Origin: Oopsacas minuta
Taxonomy: Eukaryota > Porifera > Hexactinellida > Lyssacinosida > Leucopsacidae
Direction: 5' to 3'
DNA length: 26,356 nt
Assembly: GCA_024704765.1 (NCBI GenBank)
Contig: JAKMXF010000095.1
Location: 9,864-36,219, forward strand
Position numbers and translations under genes: made by a program. The notes beneath the pieces were generated by a model. The model made no database searches. It saw only the letters and a list, made by a program, of their open reading frames with translations, and was not told the origin of the DNA. Shown piece by piece: positions 18,342 to 26,356 of the stretch. Numbering within the stretch: the first letter of the stretch is position 1; the number at the start of each line of letters is the position of its first letter.

Positions 18342-19793
18342 GAAAAAGTTGACCCTCGGAAATAGGTAAAATTGAAAGTAGGATCAAGATATATAATAGC
18401 TAGAGTGAATTGCTCAACTCCATTAAATAGGCAATTGATAGGACTATTAGGATAACAATGCATTTCATGTAATCGAGTAGAGTTTGGCTGCTATAAACAA
18501 AGGATGGAAACTCTTTAAATGCCCAAAGTACAATTTTCCGAATGTAAATATTTTGACCATTCGAAAGAAGAGAGCGGCGTTTCTGAGAATGATTTTATTT
18601 TTCTAATGGAAATTTGTGTATCAAACTAGCAGTAGTTCACATAATAATTTAGCATACTTAAACAAACTTGTTTCCTGAAATCATGGCCATGGATTTTTGC
18701 CGTATGGATGTTTATGTATTCAAAATATTATATTAAAATACTCAAAACTTTTTTGAGATATTTAGGTTTGAAAACTGTCTTGTTTGAGCAGAGTCTTTAT
18801 TGGATTGGTACTAAGGGCAGAAATTTAATGAAAGATTCTAATCCATTCAACTATAGTAACTCACACAGATTACTGCAATATTACTGTTTAATCTCAGTTG
18901 GCTCGTTATGAATTAATCAATGAATTATAGAATTTACAAAGTAATTTCAGTTAAATCATAGCATTTAGTTCCATATATCCCAAAAATAGATCAATAAATT
19001 CATTGTTTGAAATGTCGAGTAGAAATGGATAATTCAGAATCATTTGCTAAATTTCAAATAATTAATCAACTTATAAAAGATACATATTCACATGATTATT
19101 TCCCTATTTGAAATACAAAACAATGTTACTGAAGAGTAAACATCTTAAAATAGTTCTTCCGAATGTACCAATATTATCTTATATTTCATCCATTCATAAA
19201 CAAACTCCTATATTTTTATCACTTTCAACAAAAAATCTTTCACAACTTTAAAAGTCTTATTGACTAAGGTTTGTCTATTTTTAATAAACAGTATTTCTCG
19301 AATAGTACGCTGGGACGATTATACATTTCGAGGATCCTTCATGGGGGCGATTATTCGAAGGGCTACTTAAAATTCGAGGATAAAGGTATCTAAATTCTGC
19401 CTTATATTTCAAAGATTGTATTTTGATCTTCAAATTTTAGAATTTTACTTTCGTTTCGACCTCTCCGTCAATGGAACCACATAGTTTCCTTACTTCAAGT
19501 GGAATCAATATTTCAAAATATAACTTCATTTCTTTCTATATAAATTATTTCTGTCTCATCGGAATGCGTGCTAGATGTGTTGTAATCGATTGCTATAAAA
19601 AAAGTTAGATTTATCTTGCACGTTTTCTGGTGAGCGGCGCATATGGCATTTTGATGTTCCTCTTTTAGTTCCACGAGAGCTTCAGCTGTTACTTTTGTAA
19701 ATCAAATACACTTTCAATTTATACAAAGAGGTTGTGAGTTCATTTCAGATGGCCCTAGCGTTAGCGATTCTATTTGGGGAATTATTTGTATAA
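18342..19793. other. AT-rich non-coding stretch
   Basis: No gene, RNA or transposon was recognised. Two related motifs of the form CGATTATTCGA or its complement occur at about 19346 and 19880. They could be ends of a small element but are too short to call. Confidence 0.35.
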
Positions 19794-20354
19794 AAACTAC
19801 ATGGCCGCAATAATCCAGCTCAACGAAAATCTATTTATTTCAAATGGAAAAATAATTCCCGAAATATCCGTGTATTATTCGAGCGAATAATCGATCGATC
19901 TGTCTCACCTCAGCCATCTATAGATTTCATACCGTGTATCTCGCTTTCTCCATGTCCACCAACTCTACAAATTACAACAAAATCATTGATTGTGAGTTAT
20001 AGCCTCGACTCTTTCTCAATAGAAGATTTTCCATCTCTTCAAACTGCCACAATTTATCGATATATTGTCCATTGCCTGGAATATGCATCTTCTTTAATGA
20101 TAATCAATAGGGAATATGTTTGGTATTCAATTTAACTGGATTTGTTAGAAGATAGGCTAATGGTAATTTCGTCTTCAGCTGCATCTGACCCATTACATTA
20201 CTATGATTTGAGAGATGAGCAATTCAGTATCGACCTCTGCGGGTGCAATTATAGTGGTAGTTTAGTCGAATATTATAATTATAACCTTAATCAGGCTCAG
20301 TTATGGATTGATGGTCGTAACTTCACCGTTATCGCAGTCCAAATTCTTACATAA
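19794..20354 (+). pseudogene. unidentified reading frame with one internal stop
   Basis: One plus frame is open for 113 codons from just after TAA 19791-19793. It is interrupted by a single TAA at 20133-20135 and continues for 72 codons to TAA 20352-20354. The translation includes KWKNNSRNIRVLFERIIDRS, a Pro/Ser-rich middle (SLSPCPPTLQITTKS), and after the stop LCGCNYSGSLVEYYNYNLNQ. No ATG starts the first half and I recognise no domain. It could be a decayed ORF of a transposon, an exon with an upstream start, or chance. The combined length in one frame is longer than I would expect from this AT content, hence the low but non-zero confidence. Confidence 0.3.
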
Positions 20355-20649
20355 TTTTTTGAGAATTGTGAGTATTCCATTTGTATAGTGTAGTTCATTC
20401 GTAAACAAATTCCCACAAAGTCAGTATGAACATCAAGTCATTGAGCAGACAACCTTATTGCTAATGTGGATAGTTCTACATAAAATTGATTGTAAATCGA
20501 CAATTTTGTTTGAGAATAAGTACTTACTTCTGACCAAAGATCAGATGAGAATATATATTCCTTGGGTAGCCATCTTGCGAGACCAGGTTTCATGTGTGGA
20601 TATAGAGGCATTTAAAGCTGCCTATACCTAAATGCATTAAGGCTAGAAT

Positions 20650-20892
20650 ATGCGGAATAGAAATTTTCCCCTGATTGTCCCAAACCCCTGGCCCAGAAAA
20701 TACTCATCTTCTGTTGATGAGGATTTTGAAGATGAAGATCCTATCAAGTGCAATAATATTATTACAAATACAGTTGATGACCAAATAGTCCCGTTATCTG
20801 ATAAATCTGAAGAATTTCCTATGACACCAGAGTTGAAAGTCAATGGCGAATCTCATCTTGAGATGGTGTATGGGATAGTATTCATATTATAG
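20650..20892 (+). CDS. hypothetical acidic 80-aa reading frame
   Basis: The frame starts at ATG 20650, just after an in-frame TAG. The N-terminus is PNPWPRKYSS; an acidic run SVDEDFEDEDP follows, and the end is hydrophobic (MVYGIVFIL). No domain is recognised. It sits on the same strand as the broken frames at 21357-21790 and the OTU-like fragment at 25150-25640, so it may belong to the same decayed element. It could also be spurious. Confidence 0.25.
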   Translation: MRNRNFPLIVPNPWPRKYSSSVDEDFEDEDPIKCNNIITNTVDDQIVPLSDKSEEFPMTPELKVNGESHLEMVYGIVFIL

Positions 20893-21356
20893 ATTTACAA
20901 GGTAGAGAAAGGTTAAATATAGAATGGACAGCTGTGTTCAGCAATAAAATATCTGAAATATAACCAGAATGTGTTTGTAAGATAACAATTATTGGTATAA
21001 AAAGTCTTCCAGTCGAAAAAATGAATTCGCCCCTGCTTTCGAGCAGCTGATGAATGCAAGTTGTAAAATTGTTACAAATTTGAGTTTTGTATTGACTTGT
21101 AATTACGAATACAATCAAATACAATACTTAGTAAGTGGTTCACTCTCCTCGCAACATTCTGATGGAGAGACTGTACATGCATGTCATATATCTGTTAGTT
21201 TGATACGAAGCAATTGATCAAATCCATGTTATTCTCTGCAAGTTTTAGATTATCTGCTGACATTGTTATGCCAATTCTAGATCTTTGGAATGGAATTATA
21301 CTGTCTAAGAGCAATGAAACCTGTGTAAGGCAAGTAATGCAAGTGCAGAAGATTAG

Positions 21357-21790
21357 TTTAGAATAGTCAAACATACAATTTTAGAAACAAATGTAAACCT
21401 AAGAGCTGACGATGTTATAAGTACAACGTATCAATATGTGAATGACAGAATTGATGCAATAAATTTTGTATTTCATCCTTTGGCTATCAACATATTTAAA
21501 AGTAGGAAAATGCAAGTAGAAATACAAAATGAGGAAGGATCCAAAGAAAATGGTTGTCTCAGAAGTATATACCAACAGAGTTACAGCAATCCTAACCTAA
21601 TTAGAGCAAATAAAGTTTTGAAGCAATAAATATAAATAAAACGGGAGGAAAAATTTCTGATTTTGTATCACACAAAAGGAATATTGACAAAGATTCTGTA
21701 AGAAACACGAGTCCAGGTGTTGTCCTCTCAGTTGATAATAATAATAATACATCATTTAAGGACGCTTTCTACAAATTGTCTCGCGTTTAG
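21357..21790 (+). pseudogene. unidentified broken coding region
   Basis: A 90-codon plus frame runs to TAA 21627-21629 and contains DDVISTTYQYVNDRIDAINF, FHPLAINIFKSRK and GCLRSIYQQSYSNPNLIRAN. A second frame continues with KTGGKISDFVSHKRN, DSVRNTSPG, a short Asn run encoded by (AAT)n at 21735-21750, and SFKDAFYKLSRV up to about 21788. The two frames join with one frameshift near 21630. I do not recognise the family. The good amino-acid texture across the shift suggests a decayed real gene. A minus-strand LINE begins immediately to the right and may have cut it. Confidence 0.35.
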
Positions 21791-21869
21791 AGTTCAGATT
21801 AAGTGTGTCACACCAAAAGTACAAAAACAGTACAAGAAAAATTATGTGAAAGTTACTTTTTGTAAGTCT

Positions 21870-24730
21870 TAGCGAATAAATGGGTTTCTTAGTATTTTTT
21901 GAAGGTGTCAATGGAAGTAGAGTTTCTGACATGAACCGGAAGAGAATTCCAATGCCATGGGGCTGTTATGGAAAAGGACTGATCCCCATAGTCCCTTAAT
22001 CTTGATCTAGACTGCTTAAGTTGATTAGAATTAGATGATCTGAGATTATAAGGATTTCACACAGGTGAATTATGTCACATAAATATCCTCGACAATAGCC
22101 ATAATAACTTTATAGGTAACCAAGAGTATCTTAAATTCAATCCTTGGATTAATAGGTAACTAATGAAGGCTCTCTAACGCTGATGTAATATGTTCAAATT
22201 TCTTAGTACTGAAACTAAGCTGGCCGCAGAGTTTTGACTTGTAGTCTATTTAATATTTTATTAGGTAGACCAAAAGATAAGGAATTAGAGTAGTCTGCTA
22301 TAAACACATGAACCATTTTCTGCTTTGAGTTTTTTGTCAAAATATTCAGCAATGCATCCAATCCTACTTAGAGATAAAGCAGTTGAACTACAAACCGTGC
22401 TCATATGCTGCTTCATTGATAGAGTATTCTAACCCAAATAACACTCAAGATGCGTAAACTATTTACAGGCTGCAAAATTGTAGAGCCAAACTCAAAACAA
22501 TTAGATGTAGGTGTAGGCTTAAATCTGAAAAAAATATAAGAAATTAGACTTAGTTGAATTACCAATTAACTTATTAGCAGTGAACCAACTACACACATCA
22601 TCTAAACAATCCTCAAGAGAGTGTAAAATTTTTTCACGGTTTGATGGCTGTATAGAAATGTAATCTGAGTATCATCAGTATAAATGATTCCAGTTGATCT
22701 GTACGCTCTAATAATGTCTTCTACTGGAGAGATGTATAGATTAAAAAGTAATGGACCAAGTGCAGATCCTTAAGGACCCCCAAACTTCGTAATGATAGAA
22801 CCTGAGCATGTTCCGTTGATACCAACCATCAGTTCCCTACTAGTCAGGTAAGACTAAACCCAATTCTGGACTTTTTCAGACAATCTCAATCTTAACTTTA
22901 AGTGTTCAATAAGAATAGCGCGATCAACCGTATCAAAAGCTTTGGATTGGTCCAGGCGAACTAATGCAACTTCCTCACCGGGATCAAGTGAACAACTATA
23001 TCAAAGCAGTTTCGGGGGAATCAAATTTGCGATAAGCAAATTGCAACCTAGGGTACAGAAAATTATCAGTTAAATATATGTCTAATTGATCATAAACAAC
23101 TCTTTCAATAATTTTTATAAGGATGGTAAAGTGGCAATCGGTCTATAATTAGATAACTCATTTACTTCAAGGGAAGAATGTTTAATCAAAGTTGTAATCG
23201 ATGATTGTTTTAGGAGTTTCGGTAAACAGCTGTCTGTAGAGAGGTATTTACAATATGGAGAAGAGGAATTAACAGTGTCAAGACATGATTTAAGGACAGA
23301 AGTAGGCATCGGATCAGAACCGCATGAATTGATTGACGCCTTTTTGATCAATTGATATAAGTCATTCGATATTACTTCCATAAATGCAGTGAAATAATAA
23401 CTACAATTGACAATATCAGTATGTACTACATCATTGCTTGTCCTCCCCAAACTATCACTTCTGAGTGCACCAATTTTGGAAACAAAAAAGTCAGAGAATA
23501 AATCAGCAAGTGATACGTTAGACTGAGCTTCTGGCAGAATATGTGCTTTATCAGCCGTTAAGCTGCGAATCAATCGAAAAAGCTTCTTATTATTGTCACA
23601 GCTCTGTGGCAATCATAAGAAGCTTTTGTTTGTATAAATTCCCAATAGTTCTTTTTATAAACACGACATTTGGTTCTGAATAACACTAAATTTTCACAGT
23701 TCGCCCTTTATATAGTTTCTTTCAATTCACAGCAGTTCACGCTTAATATCTCAAAGATCACTTGTATACCAATGAGAAAAAAGTCGGCTTGTCACAAATT
23801 TATGAGTTAGTAGGGCGTGAATATCCAGAACAGCACGTAGGTTAGATTTATAGTCATTGACTAAAATAGTCAACATGATCATCAATAGAAGATTCAGAAC
23901 AATAAAACTTTAGCTTCAAATCATCTATAAATTCATCAATTTTGATTGACTTGATCTTCCTCGTGGATATTTTAATCTTAGGCAAACGAGGAGAAACAAA
24001 GTTTAGAAATAACATAAGAGTGATCCATAAATGTGTCAGAGAAGGTTTGTGTTGAAACAATCTAATCAGAGTCCATCTACCTTGTAGTAACTAAATCCAG
24101 GGTATGACCACACCGATGAGTTGGACCATAAACATGTTGTAAGTTAAACTTGGTCAATATTTCATTGAAGAGTATAGTTTGTGGATTAGATGGAACATCT
24201 ACCGGAATATTTAAATCACTATCAAAAATTAGCTTATTGTTGGAAGAAAATAGCCATTCAATTAAATCAGAGAACTCGGAAATAAATTGAGCTAATGTCA
24301 ACCATTTTTACAGAAGGTGGCGCACGGTAAATTGAGATAAGTCTGAAAGGCACTTTGCGCCGTTGACATAGTCAAATCAAAGTGCTCAAATGAAGTATAT
24401 TTTGATATTTATTCATAATTAATCTCAATCTAGGGTTAGGAATGACTGCAATAGCACACCACGAGCAGGACATGAAATGGTTATGTTGTGAAGAGGTAGA
24501 AGGTCACTGAAGATAGAAAGTGAATGATCATTATCATGCTTCAGACAAGTTTCACAGATAACTAAGACATCTAACTGATTCGAGGTAACCATTTCAGCCA
24601 CAGACGTTATCTTGTTCTTAACTGGGCATGCGTTCCATATACCAAATTTACTGTCATGCTGCCGATGAGGACGAGATACAAATGATAAATTAAAGAAATT
24701 ACTGTATATGTGACAAGAAAACTTCATATC
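21870..24730 (-). pseudogene. non-LTR retrotransposon (LINE, CR1/jockey-like) with endonuclease and reverse transcriptase, broken
   Basis: Read from high to low coordinates. First comes an AP-like endonuclease: GIWNACPVKNKITSVAEMVT and LDVLVICETCLKHDNDHSLS (24650-24500), then NIPVDVPSNPQTILFNEIL and YGPTHRCGHTLDLVTT (24220-24080). A linker region follows. The reverse transcriptase begins KASINSCGSDPMPTSVLKSC and ELSNYRPIATLP (about 23120-23160). LVRLDQSKAFDTVDRAIL follows at about 22915-22965. GGP*GSALGPLLFNLYISPV has TAA at 22770-22772 in place of the usual Gln. IIYTDDTQ, the catalytic box at 22670-22681, has Thr where Ala is usual (YADD). C-terminal pieces such as ADYSNSLSFGLPNKILNRLQ reach about 21890. 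The endonuclease plus this RT without RNase H fits CR1/jockey-type LINEs. The boundaries are approximate and the copy is dead. Confidence 0.85.
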
Positions 24731-25149
24731 CAGAGCACAAGGGTATTCGTCCCGTTTAAAATACTGATATTTCGGTCTTCTTGATTTGTGAATAGGACCG
24801 ATACATCATATATTCCGTATATTATTTCTGCGCTCTCTAACCTTAAAACCAGAGGGACACCCTCTTCGTTTAAGAGGTTAAAGGCGACCATGTACACCAC
24901 AGGAATCTTGATTTAATAAAGAAAAGTAAGAGATAACTTCAGAGCGTAAAAAAAGGAGAAAATGTCAAGAAGACAAAGCCAACAAATAGTACAAAGAGCA
25001 GCCATTCAAAGGCGCTTAACACAATAATATAAAATAAATTTAATCTAATTTATCTGTAGTTTGTTTATGAAGACTTGTGTAAATTTTAGTCAGACTGGTA
25101 AGTTTGATATTTGTAACACGTTACTTGATGTCAGGGTAAGTCTAAGAAT
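24731..25149. other. LINE 5' flank / non-coding
   Basis: On the minus strand about 55 codons from ATG 24891 are open (MVAFNLLNEEGVPLVLRLES and on), just upstream of the endonuclease. They may be LINE 5' sequence. The rest, to 25149, shows no coding signal. Confidence 0.35.
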
Positions 25150-25640
25150 AAATAATATCAATAGTCAAATGAACTGGCCATTGATCTATTATATACCAAG
25201 TGCTACATAGTATATTCCTGGAGATGGGAACTGCCTATTTTCTTACTTAGCATATTCTGTGTTCGGACATAATTGTCATATGATACGTAAATGTTGTAGA
25301 CAGTATGTCAAGTTCGCTAAAAGAAAATGTGGACAATTTATTACTAACAAATGCCCGAATACTTATAGGAAAACAATAGGTTATATAAATAAACAAACAT
25401 GAAAGGCAACGGAGGATGGGATGGAAATTGGGAAATAGTTACAGCAGCGCTTTTATTTAAGACTGATATATGGGTGTATATGAAAGAACCTGTAAATAGT
25501 TGGGATATATTCTCCTGCAAAGGTTCTTCATTTGATGATGTATTGAACTCGCCTCCCTCATATGCGAATGGATCAATATATTGTACTAAAAGGTAATTAC
25601 TATGAACCTGTTTTAGAAACTTTAGACAAGGTTTTAGTAT
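25150..25640 (+). pseudogene. OTU-type cysteine protease domain, broken
   Basis: The OTU fold is a papain-like deubiquitinase domain that also occurs in several transposons. Frame 2 reads NWPLIYYIPSAT, TAG 25208-25210, then YIPGDGNCLFSYLAYSVFGH, which holds the Asp-Gly-Asn-Cys motif with the nucleophile Cys. It continues to TIGYINKQ. A frameshift near 25393 leads to GGWDGNWEIVTAALLFKTDI, VYMKEP and FSCKGSSFDDVLNSPPSYAN. Back in frame 2 near 25590 it ends GNYYEPVLETL. OTU proteins have a catalytic His in the final N-H-Y motif; here it is N-Y-Y (TAC, consistent with a CAC-to-TAC change). With a stop, two shifts and the lost His, it is not functional. No host-type deubiquitinase neighbours are seen, so transposon origin is more likely. 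Confidence 0.75.
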
Positions 25641-26258
25641 AGATACAACAATAGATAACAGTCCATGCTTAATGATAGAAATTCTAATTATCAGATTATA
25701 TGTTTAAAATCTCACTTAACATAGAAGTACTAAAACTAACAGCACCAAAAGTGGTTTAACGTATAACACGCCTGCTATATGAACCGTCTACTGTATTCGA
25801 GTTTGATATAACTGGAGTTGGTTGTGTTCTATTATACGTATATTTGAAATCTTTGAGGGGGTAGTGAGATTAGATACACTTGTTGTCTCACTTCTAGGGT
25901 ACAACAAACGGCCCACCTGTTGAATCTCTATTAAAACTTGGTTTATTCGAGGCCCTAAACTACATAAATATATTGATTAAAATATATTCAGGCAGATTCC
26001 TGCTGTCCTACCACTGGTTTATGTATTTCTATATCTGATTCCACATATAGCTGAGCCATAATATAATTTCCGAAGTAATACAAAAAGCTCATGTCCTCAA
26101 TCGAAATGGTGACTTAAATTAATGCGAAAAAATGACCTTACCTCGATGATAGAAAAGCTAATACAAAAACTATACATAGCACAGCTGAGCAATATATAAG
26201 TTATTTGTGACCCTTGCTGTTGTTTTTATATTTACCTCCATTAGCTTATTCATTATGC
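25641..26258. other. AT-rich non-coding stretch
   Basis: No gene, RNA or repeat was recognised between the OTU fragment and the Tc1 terminus. Confidence 0.35.
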
Positions 26259-26356
26259 ATACAGTCAAGGGACAAAAGTATTCGACCACACAAATATATT
26301 GTCATAAATTGTATACTCTTTCCCGCTCCTATATATTGTGTAGTCTATATTCGTAG
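26259..26356. repeat. 98-bp exact inverted repeat, copy 2 (Tc1 5' terminus, runs off the window)
   Basis: TA at 26260-26261 is followed by the Tc1-like start CAGTCAAGGGACAAAAGTAT. The sequence to the window end is the exact reverse complement of 11603-11700. The element body lies beyond the window. Confidence 0.9.

Noticed and set aside
21735-21750. (AAT)n run as the microsatellite tail of the LINE
   Set aside because: The run also reads as an Asn stretch inside a plus-strand coding-like frame continuing to about 21788, so it cannot be used to set the LINE 3' boundary.
1-26356. CRISPR arrays, rRNA and tRNA genes
   Set aside because: None seen: no regularly spaced repeats with unique spacers, and no sequence I could fold as a tRNA or recognise as rRNA.

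Overview
This is eukaryotic nuclear DNA, most likely from an AT-rich invertebrate animal. It carries intron-containing tetraspanin gene pieces, and remnants of at least seven transposable-element superfamilies typical of metazoan genomes. There is no bacterial gene organisation: no operons or Shine-Dalgarno starts, and most coding matches are broken by stops and frameshifts. The species cannot be fixed from the sequence. An arthropod or other protostome is my guess, with low confidence.

Layout. 1-728 is the 3' end of a hAT transposon (dimerisation domain plus right terminal repeat). 1523-2201 (-) is a decayed retroelement-type integrase. 2468-2649 (+) is the C-terminus of a Tc1-like transposase. 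2812-4489 is a PIF/Harbinger-like element carrying a broken Myb/SANT gene (-). It directly abuts 4511-7393 (+), a nearly full-length but broken THAP/P-element-type transposase. 7966-8377 is a foldback element. 9925-10547 (-) is an intact-looking first coding exon of a tetraspanin, the best candidate host gene. 11389-11697 is a Tc1 remnant. 11998-12415 is a GC-rich CGCTCC-bearing inverted element. 13115-14304 (-) is a broken RAG1/Transib-superfamily transposase core, cut at its 5' side by another Tc1 end (14331-14533). 15878-16032 (-) is a tetraspanin last exon with the fourth membrane helix, lying upstream of the first exon in the gene direction. 17270-18341 (-) is a DD34D mariner. 19794-21790 (+) holds unidentified broken reading frames. 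21870-24730 (-) is a LINE with AP-endonuclease and reverse transcriptase, CR1/jockey-like. 25150-25640 (+) is a broken OTU-type cysteine protease domain. 26262-26356 is a Tc1 terminal repeat running off the window, identical over at least 95 bp to the inverted copy at 11603-11697.

The genes do not form a pathway. The window is a transposon graveyard around one or two tetraspanin genes. The most notable item is the RAG1-like core, which keeps the second and third catalytic acidic residues and the Cys-x2-Cys / His-x4-His zinc site but has lost its N-terminal part. Three single N positions (2467, 11571, 14330) all sit at the inner edge of Tc1 fragments and probably mark collapsed assembly gaps, so element boundaries there should be treated with caution.
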